NCBI RefSeq assembly: GCF_023015615.1
Contig: NZ_JALKAJ010000002.1
Span: forward strand, 62,001-126,000
Direction: 5' to 3'
Origin: Qipengyuania sp. S6317L1
Lineage (GTDB): Bacteria > Pseudomonadota > Alphaproteobacteria > Sphingomonadales > Sphingomonadaceae
Length of the DNA stretch: 64,000 nt
Both the position numbers and the translations under genes were made by a program. Below, one piece after another: positions 26,101 to 33,482 of the stretch. The stretch's first letter is position 1, and each line of letters opens with the position of its first letter. A model generated the notes under the pieces. That model searched no databases and had not been told where the DNA came from. It saw nothing but the letters and a program-made list of their open reading frames with translations.

Positions 26101-26178
26101 TGCCGCGACTGGCGCGGTGAGTGCGAAGGGAACAGCGATAAGGGAGAAGGCAACACTTGCCCGGACAAGAAAGGTCAT
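23164..26178 (-). CDS. Periplasmic M16-family metallopeptidase (two-domain)
   Basis: From ATG 26176-26178 the product has 1004 residues with a signal peptide (MTFLVRASVAFSLIAVPFALTAPVAAQ). The zinc site is HLLEH at 112-116, the inverted HxxEH motif, followed by DANAETSPTHTAYKLDIPD as in active M16 enzymes. The second half (from about residue 520) repeats the fold and ends with the substrate-side R/Y-type region. M16 peptidases degrade peptides in a closed chamber. Longer frames up to 26262 would place 28 residues before the signal. It is divergent from nifU. Confidence 0.93.
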   Translation of the reverse strand: MTFLVRASVAFSLIAVPFALTAPVAAQDVLLSSPLAGYEVPDPKAVQGEDETPWLYEGSNVPVDREWVFGEMDNGLRYAVRRNGVPPNQVSIRVRIDAGSLHERDSEQGYAHLLEHLLFRESTHLGKAEAIAAWQRLGATFGADANAETSPTHTAYKLDIPDIGPEKLDESFKLLSGMIKGPVLSDENVATERPIVLAEKRERGGAALRVSDLTRRTFFAGQRLSERNPIGTDETLAAATGSSVQAFYDRWYRPEKTVIVVAGDADPMVLASYVEKWFGDWEGTGEPGIAPDFGDPVAPEGAAMLDGSDLPIGELAVAVEPDLPRNLTYAIMRPWRQVEDTIVYNEGLLLDALAQSIINRRLETRARGGGSYLYAQINQDDVSRSIDATFVAFAPLGEDWEAALADVRGVIADAIANPPTQEEIDREAAEFDVAFVNSVEQESVQSGRDLADNIVNAVDIRETVASPQVVLDVFRGMRDRMKPEEVHARTKALFEGDVVRSVYVTPAIGEADKAKLELALASEVTIDDTARLADNAISFEELPPIGEPGTITEQGPLGILDIQKVSFANGVNAILWSNDAEPGRVTVKVRFGAGYRAFDEDTAVYANLGQGALVGSGLGDLGQNELDLLATGRKLGFNFDIDDAVFTFTAQTRSSDVADQLYLFAAKLGDPRWDEDPVIRAKAAAELAYNTYSTGPASVLSRDLEYLTTAKDPRFAIPTPETLSGVTPEGFREVWEPLLAQGPIEVLVFGEFDQAEIIEKLRTTFGALPEREAIAPEVASRVPAFPVGVNTPQVVTHRGDADQAAAAVAWPSGAGMTRIRESRQLEILVQIFSNRLLDAMRERAGASYAPQAYSDWPSDVSAGGKIVALAQLKPEFVPVFFAEAQKIGADLAANPPTADEINRVTGPLGQRVRRASTGNQFWLYNLEGASEDPQRIELLRSLLSDYSNTTPEIMKFLAQRYFSGVEPFKLAVLPEGTELGEIPEVAGASTAPVAAPLPAQATGR

Positions 26179-26276
26179 GGGAAGCATTATAGGGACCCAA
26201 GCGATGAAGGACCAGTGAATGTGAGACAAGAATAGCTCACTTGTCGGGGGCGTGTTCGCCACCTATCTTATCACTC

Positions 26277-26861
26277 ATGTTTATCGAGACAGAACGCACC
26301 CCCAATCCATCCAGCCTCAAATTCCTGCCCGGACGCACTGTGATGCCCACCGGCACGCGCGAATTTGCATCACCCGAAGCAGCAGAGGCGAGCCCTCTGG
26401 CAGAGGCGATCTTCAACACAGGCGAGGTCGTTAATGTCTTTTTCGGTTTTGACTTTGTGACTGTGACCGCAGCGCCGGGCGTAGATTGGAGCGCGTTGAA
26501 ACCCGAAGTGGTAACGATCCTGCTCGACCATTTTGTATCCGAAGCGCCCCTGTTCGCAGGCGGCAGCGCGGATGGCATTTCGGTCCCCGCCGAAGAAGAG
26601 CTTTCCCCCATGGTGGAGGACCGTGAGGAAGATGCCGAAATCATCGCCTCGATCCACGAGCTTCTCGAAACGCGCGTTCGCCCTGCCGTTGCCAGCGATG
26701 GGGGCGACATCGCCTATCGCGGCTTTTCCGAAGGCGTGGTCTACCTCACCCTGCAAGGCGCATGTGCCGGCTGCCCGTCGAGCACCATGACCCTGAAACA
26801 GGGCATCGAGAGCCTTCTCACCCATTACATTCCCGAAGTTACAGAAGTGCGAGCAGCCTGA
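26277..26861 (+). CDS. NifU-family Fe-S cluster scaffold (Nfu type)
   Basis: The 194-residue protein has an Nfu N-terminal domain ([19 protein letters not shown]) and a NifU C-terminal domain with the cluster ligands Cys163 and Cys166 in [14 protein letters not shown]. Nfu proteins carry 4Fe-4S clusters to target enzymes. The ATG is at 26277; 12 upstream codons are open but not conserved. Its TGA overlaps the next ATG (TGATG), so translation is coupled. Confidence 0.95.
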   Translation: MFIETERTPNPSSLKFLPGRTVMPTGTREFASPEAAEASPLAEAIFNTGEVVNVFFGFDFVTVTAAPGVDWSALKPEVVTILLDHFVSEAPLFAGGSADGISVPAEEELSPMVEDREEDAEIIASIHELLETRVRPAVASDGGDIAYRGFSEGVVYLTLQGACAGCPSSTMTLKQGIESLLTHYIPEVTEVRAA

Positions 26862-27469
26862 TGACCCAGCAATTCCACGACCAAGTCCTGAACGAAAAGG
26901 CCCTCGCGCAGCTTTTCAACGAGGCGCGCACTTATAACGACTGGCTCGACAAGCCGGTTGGTGACGAACAATTGCACGCGATCTGGGACCTGATGAAGAT
27001 GGCTCCGACCTCGGCCAATATGCAGCCTGTGCGCATTGTCTGGGTAAAATCCGAAGAACAGAAGAAACGCCTCGCCGGCCTTGCCTCGGAAGGAAACGCG
27101 GACAAGATCGTCGCCGCGCCTGTCACCGCCATCATCGGCTATGACATCGACTTTCACGAAGAGCTTCCCTGGCTTTTCCCCCACACCGATGCGAAAAGCT
27201 GGTTTGAAGGTGACGAAGAGGGCCGCAAGGAAGGCGCGTTTCGCAATTCCTCGCTGCAAGGCGCCTATCTGATCCTCGCCGCACGCGCGCTTGGTCTTGA
27301 TTGCGGGCCAATGTCGGGTTTCGACGCGGACAAGGTGAATGAGGCGTTTTTCGGTGACAACCCGCGCCACCGCGTGAACTTCATCTGCTCGGTCGGCTAT
27401 GGCGACCCGGAAAGCGTTTTCGACCGCTCGCCGCGCCCCGAATTTGGTAAATTCAACCAGATTGTGTGA
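26861..27469 (+). CDS. Malonic semialdehyde reductase RutE-like nitroreductase
   Basis: The 202-residue flavoprotein has the RutE pattern: [35 protein letters not shown], and [29 protein letters not shown]. RutE reduces malonic semialdehyde in uracil breakdown, but homologues outside a rut cluster are usually general FMN oxidoreductases. Here the gene is coupled to nifU through TGATG and no rut genes are present. The specific substrate is therefore uncertain. Confidence 0.88.
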   Translation: MTQQFHDQVLNEKALAQLFNEARTYNDWLDKPVGDEQLHAIWDLMKMAPTSANMQPVRIVWVKSEEQKKRLAGLASEGNADKIVAAPVTAIIGYDIDFHEELPWLFPHTDAKSWFEGDEEGRKEGAFRNSSLQGAYLILAARALGLDCGPMSGFDADKVNEAFFGDNPRHRVNFICSVGYGDPESVFDRSPRPEFGKFNQIV

Positions 27470-27524
27470 GCTTCGCGCGACGGAGTGACTTGCGAGCCCG
27501 TCTCGCCTTTGGCAGGGCGATGCC

Positions 27525-28172
27525 ATGTCAGTAGCCACGCGCACTCTTGTAATCGACACCGCCAGCGAGGCGTGTTCTATCGCCCTGTTCGATGGACAAA
27601 AAGAGCTTGCCGCCGATCACCGCGTCATGGGGCGTGGGCACGCAGAGCGGCTTATCCCGATGATCGAAGCGTTGCCTGATAAGGGGCGCGCGGATCGCAT
27701 TCTCGTCTCGCTTGGCCCGGGCAGCTTTACCGGCGTTCGTATTGGTATCGCGGCTGCCCGCGCGCTTGGCGTTGCCTGGGGGGCAAAGGTGCTGGGCTAT
27801 CCAACCCTTGCTCTTGTGGCGGTGCGCGCCTGGCAGCCCGCCCCTCGCCCGGTTACCGTTTGCATGAATGGCGGGCACGGCGAATGGTTCGTCCAGAACT
27901 TCACCAATGACATCGCCGAGGGTCCGGTGCACTCGCTCACGCCCGATGATGCACACGCAGCAGGCGCTCACAATGTCATCGTCGGCAACAGAGCCAGGGA
28001 ATTTGCGGCCCTGTTCGATGACGAACGCCACGCGCTAGACCTCTTGCCCGATGCGCGCGCGGCCCATCTGCTGCACGAAAGCCGGCTGACCAGCAATCTG
28101 GCCCCGATCTATGGACGAGAGCCCGATGCCAAACCGCAGGCAAGCGGGAAACCGGCTGGACCGTCCAAATGA
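27525..28172 (+). CDS. tsaB: tRNA t6A37 synthesis protein TsaB
   Basis: TsaB is the non-catalytic partner of TsaD in threonylcarbamoyl transfer to A37 of ANN-decoding tRNAs. The 215-residue ASKHA-fold protein has LVIDTASEACSIALFD, GHAERLIPMIEALP and GPGSFTGVRIGIAAARALG. Its stop overlaps the rimI start as ATGA, a conserved pairing in many bacteria. Confidence 0.95.
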   Translation: MSVATRTLVIDTASEACSIALFDGQKELAADHRVMGRGHAERLIPMIEALPDKGRADRILVSLGPGSFTGVRIGIAAARALGVAWGAKVLGYPTLALVAVRAWQPAPRPVTVCMNGGHGEWFVQNFTNDIAEGPVHSLTPDDAHAAGAHNVIVGNRAREFAALFDDERHALDLLPDARAAHLLHESRLTSNLAPIYGREPDAKPQASGKPAGPSK

Positions 28173-28687
28173 GAGACGCTGGCCCCATGAGTGCCCCCGT
28201 TTGTGGTGACATAGACCGCATCATGCAGGTGATGGAGGCCGCCTTCGACCCGACCTATGGCGAAGCGTGGAACCGCCAGCAGATTACCGACGCGCTCGCG
28301 ATGCCGACGACACGGGCGCTGCTGGTGGACGCAGATGGGGCGCGAATTTCCGGCGAAACGGCTCACCACGATTCGGATATGGAAGCCGTGCGGACCGCCG
28401 CAGGCTTCGTTCTGACCCGAAAAGCGGCTGATGAGGAAGAATTGCTACTGATTGCGGTTACCCCTCAATTTCGGCGCCGTGGCCTCGGCGAAATCCTTAT
28501 CCAGCATTTGTTCGACCGCGCCCGCAATGAGGGCACAGCGCACATTTTCCTTGAGATGCGCAGGGGGAATCCTGCCGTCCATCTGTATGAGAAAGTGGGA
28601 TTTAAACCCATCGGCGAACGGCGAAACTACTACCGGCTTACCACCGGCGAACGGGTGGATGCGATTACTTTCGGCTGCACAATCTAG
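28169..28687 (+). CDS. rimI: N-acetyltransferase RimI (GNAT family)
   Basis: RimI acetylates the N terminus of ribosomal protein bS18 in E. coli. The 172-residue protein has the GNAT acetyl-CoA motif as VTPQFRRRGLGEILIQHLF and the C-terminal FLEMRRGNPAVHLYEKVGFKPIGERRNYY. It overlaps tsaB by four bases. The N-terminal 60 residues contain an insertion (GARISGETAHHDSDMEAVRTA) compared with E. coli, probably in a loop. Confidence 0.93.
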   Translation: MRDAGPMSAPVCGDIDRIMQVMEAAFDPTYGEAWNRQQITDALAMPTTRALLVDADGARISGETAHHDSDMEAVRTAAGFVLTRKAADEEELLLIAVTPQFRRRGLGEILIQHLFDRARNEGTAHIFLEMRRGNPAVHLYEKVGFKPIGERRNYYRLTTGERVDAITFGCTI

Positions 28688-28823
28688 ACATAGATTGTAT
28701 CCAATAATCGGACATGTTGGCGATTTTTAGGGCTGTGATTGCCCCACGTACTTGCCAATTTTCACGTGTTAAGCCATGCGAACAATATCGGAAAAATCCG
28801 AATATAAGAAAAACGAGGAACTC

Positions 28824-29249
28824 ATGCAGAATATAGATATCGAAATGAAAGAGACGTTGATAACGCTAACCAGCGATATCGTTGCAGCCCATCTTAGCAA
28901 CAACAGTGTGGATGTGGACGCTGTGCCGGGGCTGATCACAAATGTATACGGCGCGCTTTCCGGCCTTGGTGAAGAGCCCGTCACGGTCGAAGAACGACCA
29001 GAGCCAGCCGTTTCGGTGCGCGCATCGGTCAAGCCTGATTACATCGTGTGTCTCGAAGACGGCAAGAAGCTCAAAATGCTCAAGCGGTACTTGCGCACCA
29101 ATTACGACATGACGCCCGAAGAGTATCGCCAGCGTTGGAATTTGCCATCCGATTATCCGATGGTTGCCCCCAACTATGCTGAAAAGCGCCGCGATCTTGC
29201 CAAAAAAATCGGCCTTGGCCGCAAGCCTGGTGGTCGCAAAGCCGCGTAA
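28824..29249 (+). CDS. MucR/Ros-family transcriptional regulator lacking zinc ligands
   Basis: The 141-residue protein has the MucR core YIVCLEDGKKLKMLKRYLRTNYDMTPEEYRQRW followed by the Lys/Arg-rich tail. MucR proteins bind AT-rich DNA and act as broad, H-NS-like regulators in alphaproteobacteria. Here only one Cys (76) remains and the expected second Cys and the His pair are replaced (by Glu-Asp and by Tyr). It therefore belongs with the zinc-less members. ATG 28824 has GAGGA five bases upstream; ATG 28776 lacks one. TCGGA-AAAA-TCCGA lies 22 bases before the start. Confidence 0.92.
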   Translation: MQNIDIEMKETLITLTSDIVAAHLSNNSVDVDAVPGLITNVYGALSGLGEEPVTVEERPEPAVSVRASVKPDYIVCLEDGKKLKMLKRYLRTNYDMTPEEYRQRWNLPSDYPMVAPNYAEKRRDLAKKIGLGRKPGGRKAA

Positions 29250-29273
29250 AGCAAGCTGCAAGGTTTGTATCAG

Positions 29274-29308
29274 AGCATCACCTGCCTGATTGGGGGCGCG
29301 GTGATGCT
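29274..29308 (+). terminator. Terminator-like hairpin after mucR
   Basis: AGCATCACC pairs with GGTGATGCT, followed by TTG. The T run is short and the loop is 17 bases, so strength is doubtful. Confidence 0.5.
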
Positions 29309-29331
29309 TTGTGCAACCGCTAGCCTTTGCG

Positions 29332-29391
29332 ACATTCTTCAACCAAACATTCTTCAACAGGGGCCACGCTTGAGCATTTGGTCAAGCGTGG
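29332..29391 (+). promoter_or_regulatory. Direct repeats and hairpin upstream of fur
   Basis: ACATTCTTCAAC occurs twice (29332-29343 and 29347-29358) with a 15-base period. CCACGCTTGA (29364-29373) pairs perfectly with TCAAGCGTGG (29382-29391). Both lie in the fur 5' region and are candidates for its control. Confidence 0.4.
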
Positions 29392-29449
29392 GTAGAGAAG
29401 AGGCGATCCCCGGCTGGTCTAAGCCGCCCATTTACAAGGATGCCTTGGC

Positions 29450-29872
29450 GTGAGCCAGAAAATCGACCTCGAACAATTGTGCGCCGAAAAAGGGCTGCGC
29501 ATTACCGAACAACGCCGTGTGATCGCAAAAGTCCTATCGGAAAGCGACGACCATCCGGACGTGGAATTGCTGCACGAACGCGCTTCAGCGATCGACGACA
29601 AGATCTCGATCGCCACGGTTTATCGCACCGTGCGCCTGTTTGAAGAAGCCGGCATTCTCGACCGTCATGATTTTGGTGACGGGCGCTCGCGCTATGAACC
29701 TGTGCCAGAGGCGCATCACGATCACCTGATCGATGTGGAAACCGGCAAGGTCGTTGAATTTGTCGACCCGGAAATCGAGGCGCTGCAAAAACAGATTGCC
29801 GAAAAGCTGGGGTATCGTCTCGTCGATCACCGCATGGAACTTTACGGCGTGCGCTTGTCGCGCGAAGACTGA
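29450..29872 (+). CDS. fur: Fur-family transcriptional regulator
   Basis: The 140-residue protein has the Fur winged helix (GLRITEQRRVIAKVL, ISIATVYRTVRLFEEAGIL) and the sensing motif HHDHLIDVETG. The structural CxxC pair found in many Fur proteins is absent, as in several alphaproteobacterial Fur/Mur proteins. It probably controls iron uptake genes with iron as corepressor. The start is GTG with AAGGA upstream. plsC begins 14 bases after its stop. Confidence 0.93.
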   Translation: MSQKIDLEQLCAEKGLRITEQRRVIAKVLSESDDHPDVELLHERASAIDDKISIATVYRTVRLFEEAGILDRHDFGDGRSRYEPVPEAHHDHLIDVETGKVVEFVDPEIEALQKQIAEKLGYRLVDHRMELYGVRLSRED

Positions 29873-29886
29873 CCGAGCCAGGTGGG

Positions 29887-30825
29887 ATGAGCCACGATCT
29901 AGCCAGCGGGCCGGCGGCCGACACGGGTATTCAAGCCCGCAACGATGAGAAAGCCTGGCAATTGCGCGTCGCGGCCGCGCGCGGCGAGAAAACCCCGATC
30001 TCCTTGCTCGGATGGCTTCGGATTATCACGCGCGCATCGCTACTTGCCGTGCTCATCACGGTGATGGTGCCGATGCACTATCTGTTCCGCATCTTCGCCT
30101 ATGGATCGCCTTTTCCCATGTGGTTCCTGCGCTTTGCCGCGCGGATTTCGGGCGCGAGGGTCAAAGTCCATGGTACCCATCTGAAGCGCGATGTCTTCTA
30201 CATCGCCAATCACGTTTCCTGGCTCGACATTCTCAGCCTTGCGGGCGCTTGCGGCACCGCATTCGTGGCCAAGGCGGAGCTGGCCCGCGCGCCCCTCGTC
30301 GGTTGGCTTGCGAAGATGAACCGAACCGTCTTTGTGAAGCGCGAGGAGCGCATGAGCGTCGCGAACCAGATCAATTCCTTGAAAGAGGCGCTCGCGGACA
30401 ATTGGTCGGTCACTGTCTTTCCCGAAGGCACCACGACCGATGGGCAGTCACTGCTTCCGTTCAAGACCAGCATGCTTTCCGTGCTCGAGCCGCCGCCACC
30501 TGGCGTCATGGTTCAACCTGTGCTGATCGATTATGGCCCGATGGCCGAATGGATCGGCTGGATCGGAGAGGAAGGCGGATTGAACAACGCCAAGAGGGTG
30601 CTTGCGCGCAAGGGCACATTTCCCCTGCACATCCATTTCCTCGAGCCGTTCAGCCCGGTCGATTTCCGGGGTCGCAAAGCGATTGGCAATGAGGGACGCA
30701 AGCGTATCGAGGAGGCTCTGCTTGATGCCTTGGGAAAGCCGCTGCGCGACTTTGCCCACGACGTGCCGCCAATCCGCTATGAAGCGGATGAGAAGGCCAA
30801 GGAGCATTCCATCACAAGGGGTTAA
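29887..30825 (+). CDS. plsC: 1-acyl-sn-glycerol-3-phosphate acyltransferase
   Basis: PlsC acylates lysophosphatidic acid in phospholipid synthesis at the inner membrane. The 312-residue protein has a membrane segment at about 49-70, motif I NHVSWLD at 108-114, motif II FVKREER and motif III FPEGTTTDG. It is longer than E. coli PlsC because of N- and C-terminal extensions. Its TAA shares bases with the stop of the convergent LysR gene (TTAA). In other alphaproteobacteria miaB and phoH follow here; they are missing. Confidence 0.92.
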   Translation: MSHDLASGPAADTGIQARNDEKAWQLRVAAARGEKTPISLLGWLRIITRASLLAVLITVMVPMHYLFRIFAYGSPFPMWFLRFAARISGARVKVHGTHLKRDVFYIANHVSWLDILSLAGACGTAFVAKAELARAPLVGWLAKMNRTVFVKREERMSVANQINSLKEALADNWSVTVFPEGTTTDGQSLLPFKTSMLSVLEPPPPGVMVQPVLIDYGPMAEWIGWIGEEGGLNNAKRVLARKGTFPLHIHFLEPFSPVDFRGRKAIGNEGRKRIEEALLDALGKPLRDFAHDVPPIRYEADEKAKEHSITRG

Positions 30826-31706
30826 AGCCCTGCTCTGACCAGCCAATCGTGGAACAGCCGCACGGGCCGCGTCTCAAGCGCGGTCGGCTTGCACACGAAC
30901 CAGTAACTGTATGGGCTGTGCACTTCCGGACCGGGCAGATTGGTAAGGCGGTTGTCGCCTGCCCTGCGCAAGTGGTCATCGTGCATGATAGCGATCCCAA
31001 GCCCCTGCGCTGCGGCTTCGAGCATCAAGGCACCTGAATCGTAATGGTCAATTGCCGCCGGCTCCAGATCCTCAAGATCATTTGCCTTCTTCCACGCGAC
31101 AAAGCTTTCGGGAAGCTCGTTGTGGATGAGGAAGGTTTGCTTGGCGAGCACCTCTTCATTCATCTGCTCGCCAATTACACCAGCGGCCGAGCGCGAGCAG
31201 ATTGCGTGGACCAGATTGTGATCAAGCCTGACCGCGTGAAGCCCGCTTGCCGGACCGCGTGAAAGGATGATCGCAGCATCGAGCGTATCGCCCACACGGT
31301 CTTCGAGATGGGGCGCTGTGTCGATGTCGATGTGAAGCAATGGGTGACGCTTGCGCAATTCACCGAGACGCGGAAACAGGCGTTGAGAGCCGAACATCGG
31401 CAAAACGCCCAGACGCAGGCGAAGCAGCGCAATATTGTCCGATTGGCTTTCCACCGCGCGGGCAAGCGCTTCCATATGCGGGTTCACCGCCTCGAAAAAG
31501 GCCTGCCCCTCATCGGTGAGCTGCATGGATTGGCGGGCGCGCGTGAACAACTTTTTGCCGACAAATTCTTCGAGGTTGGTGATCCGCCGCGACAGAGCGG
31601 ACGGGCTCAACCCAATCCCCTCAGCAGCCGCGCGCGCGGAGCCGAGGCGCACTGTGCGCATAAACGCTTCGAGGGCGCGAAGAGGGGGAAGACGACGTGA
31701 CGGCAT
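30822..31706 (-). CDS. LysR-family transcriptional regulator (GcvA-like)
   Basis: The 294-residue protein has a LysR helix-turn-helix of the GcvA subgroup (PLRALEAFMRTVRLGSARAAAEG, LSPSALSRRITNLEEFVG) and a full substrate-binding domain. No divergent target gene is present. A stem TAGCTC/GAGCTA in its 5' leader covers the GGAG ribosome site, and two direct ATGCAAAAA repeats 21 bases apart lie further upstream. Both suggest autoregulation. It overlaps the stop of plsC by three bases. Confidence 0.88.
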   Translation of the reverse strand: MPSRRLPPLRALEAFMRTVRLGSARAAAEGIGLSPSALSRRITNLEEFVGKKLFTRARQSMQLTDEGQAFFEAVNPHMEALARAVESQSDNIALLRLRLGVLPMFGSQRLFPRLGELRKRHPLLHIDIDTAPHLEDRVGDTLDAAIILSRGPASGLHAVRLDHNLVHAICSRSAAGVIGEQMNEEVLAKQTFLIHNELPESFVAWKKANDLEDLEPAAIDHYDSGALMLEAAAQGLGIAIMHDDHLRRAGDNRLTNLPGPEVHSPYSYWFVCKPTALETRPVRLFHDWLVRAGL

Positions 31707-31712
31707 TGCAAT

Positions 31713-31782
31713 TAGCTCCTTTGCAAAGAGCTACGACGAGCGCCAGAAAAGGATGCAAAAAAGAGAAGAGAAAATGCAAAAA
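31713..31782 (-). promoter_or_regulatory. SD-covering stem and 21-bp-spaced direct repeats before the LysR gene
   Basis: TAGCTC (31713-31718) and GAGCTA (31728-31733) form a stem that includes the GGAG ribosome site on the minus-strand mRNA. ATGCAAAAA occurs at 31753-31761 and 31774-31782, two helical turns apart, as expected for a dimer-of-dimers operator. Confidence 0.4.
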
Positions 31783-31799
31783 CCACGCCGTCGGTGATA

Positions 31800-32744
31800 T
31801 TATTGCAAGTCGCTCGCACCTATTTCGGAGGTCGGCGCATGCAAACGCAGACGTTTCACATGGGTTTCGTCGCCTGCGAGAACCTCAATGCGCCAGCCGC
31901 TTGAATGTTCCAGTATCGTGCCGACCGAGGGAACCGCTTCTGCGAGCACAAAAGCAAGGCCACCCAGAGTGTCGACAGACTCTTCGACCTCGGCGAGCCT
32001 CGGGTCAACTAATTGCCCCACATCGTCAAGCTCCGCGCGCGCGTCGCAATCCCACATGCCCTCGCCGATGGATGCGATCCACTCTTCGGGCATCTCATCG
32101 TGTTCGTCTTCGATTTCGCCGACAATCTCCTCGACCAGATCCTCGATCGTGATCAGGCCATCGGTGCCAGAAAATTCATCAAGCACCACCGCCAGATGCA
32201 CCCGGCGCGCGCGCATATCGGCAAGCACATCCAATGCGCCGCGCGTTTGCGGGACATAGAGCGGCTGACGCATCAGAACGGTCCAATCGCGCGGCGGCGC
32301 CTTGCCATTGGCAAGATAGGCGAACACATCCTTGATGTGGATCATGCCGATCACATCGTCCAGGGTGTGGCGATAGACCGGCATGCGCGAATGGCCATGC
32401 TCGGCAAAGGCCGCGACAAGGTCATCCCAGGAAATGCTAGCATCGACAGCCACGATCTCGCCGCGCGGGACCGCAACGTCATCAGCATCATGATCGGAAA
32501 AGTGCAGGAGGTTGCGCAGCATCTGCCGCTCAACCGGAGACAAATCGCCACTATTGCTGCTGGCGTCTTCGTTGGTTTCGCCGTCGCCATCGCCGTTTTC
32601 GCCCTCGTGAGCGTCGATCTGCTCTTCAAGCTGCGCACGAAGCGAGCGTGTGTCAGCCCCGAGGCCAACCAGCTTTTTTATCTGGGGCCAAAGCCCCGCG
32701 CTACTCTCCGCATCTCCTGCGGAAGCATTATTGTTATCTGGCAT
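31800..32744 (-). CDS. HlyC/CorC-family CBS-domain protein
   Basis: The 314-residue protein lacks the membrane DUF21 domain and consists of an acidic N-terminal region, two CBS domains (VPRGEIVAVDASISWDDLV; YVPQTRGALDVLADMRARRVHLAVVLDEFSGTDGLITIEDLVEEIVGEI in outline) and a C-terminal CorC/HlyC domain. The group is linked to Mg/Co efflux and is usually encoded next to ybeY, as here (53 bases downstream). The conserved partner lnt is not on its other side. A short Gly/Asp/Glu-rich stretch lies at about residues 48-65. Confidence 0.9.
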   Translation of the reverse strand: MPDNNNASAGDAESSAGLWPQIKKLVGLGADTRSLRAQLEEQIDAHEGENGDGDGETNEDASSNSGDLSPVERQMLRNLLHFSDHDADDVAVPRGEIVAVDASISWDDLVAAFAEHGHSRMPVYRHTLDDVIGMIHIKDVFAYLANGKAPPRDWTVLMRQPLYVPQTRGALDVLADMRARRVHLAVVLDEFSGTDGLITIEDLVEEIVGEIEDEHDEMPEEWIASIGEGMWDCDARAELDDVGQLVDPRLAEVEESVDTLGGLAFVLAEAVPSVGTILEHSSGWRIEVLAGDETHVKRLRLHAPTSEIGASDLQ

Positions 32745-32797
32745 GAAGCCTACGAGGTGTCCTCCGTGCTACTGTCGCACCGCTTTTGCGGCGCGAT

Positions 32798-33280
32798 TTA
32801 TCGATCACCATATGGGTCCGCGATACCGAGTTTGGCAAGAGCTTGTCGCTCCAAAGCTTCCATTGCTTCGGCTTCTTCGTCCGAATGGACATGGTCATGG
32901 CCCGCCAGATGCAGCAGTCCGTGGATAATGAGATGGCTCGCGTGATGCTCAAGCGGGACTTCTTTTTCCCCCGCCTCCCTTTCGCAAGTCTCATAAGCGA
33001 GCGCGATATCGCCCAGCATTTCGGGCGGGCCGTCAGCGGCAAGGTTCAGCAAGTCGTCGCGCTCCATCATGGGGAAGCTCAACACATTGGTGGGCTTGTC
33101 CCGGTCGCGCCATTCGCGGTTCAATGTGTGGACTTCATCATCGGAGGTGAAAAGCACGCTGACGAGCAAGCGCGCATTGGCAAGCTCCGGCGCAATTTCG
33201 CCCGCCGCCTTGCCGGCACGGGTCGCAAGCCCTTCCCAATCGCCAGAGGGCCAGCCTTCGCAGTCGATCTCAAGCTCCAT
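32798..33280 (-). CDS. ybeY: Endoribonuclease YbeY
   Basis: YbeY is a zinc-dependent RNase needed for 16S rRNA 3'-end maturation and ribosome quality control. The 160-residue protein has NVLSFPM, LGDIALAYET and the zinc motif HGLLHLAGHDH. The upstream partner phoH is absent; instead a 200-base spacer and the ada gene lie upstream. It leads a two-gene run with hlyC. Confidence 0.95.
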   Translation of the reverse strand: MELEIDCEGWPSGDWEGLATRAGKAAGEIAPELANARLLVSVLFTSDDEVHTLNREWRDRDKPTNVLSFPMMERDDLLNLAADGPPEMLGDIALAYETCEREAGEKEVPLEHHASHLIIHGLLHLAGHDHVHSDEEAEAMEALERQALAKLGIADPYGDR

Positions 33281-33316
33281 AGAACTGATCTCTATTACAA
33301 AGGGTTAGCCCATGTT

Positions 33317-33334
33317 TGAGACACTTGAGACACT
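33317..33334. repeat. Tandem 9-bp repeat upstream of ybeY
   Basis: TGAGACACT occurs twice in tandem. It lies in the 200-base gene-free spacer (33281-33482) between ada and ybeY, which also has two CTGTCCAA words at about 33335 and 33353. No gene is seen in this spacer. Confidence 0.5.
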
Positions 33335-33482
33335 GTCCAATGGCAGAGAATTTTTCGCTGTCCAAAAGGGTAGCAAAAGGTAGAAAAGGAAGGCGGTATG
33401 GCTGTGTCATCGAGCACGCGCTTTAGAGGAAATGGACGGGGTTAGGAAAGCGCCAAGTTGGATTGCACCCAGCCCCCTTTCC

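Noticed and set aside
33396..33446. A 15-codon frame with an AGGAAGGCGGT leader between ada and ybeY
   Set aside because: Too short, with low-complexity composition and no context to support it.
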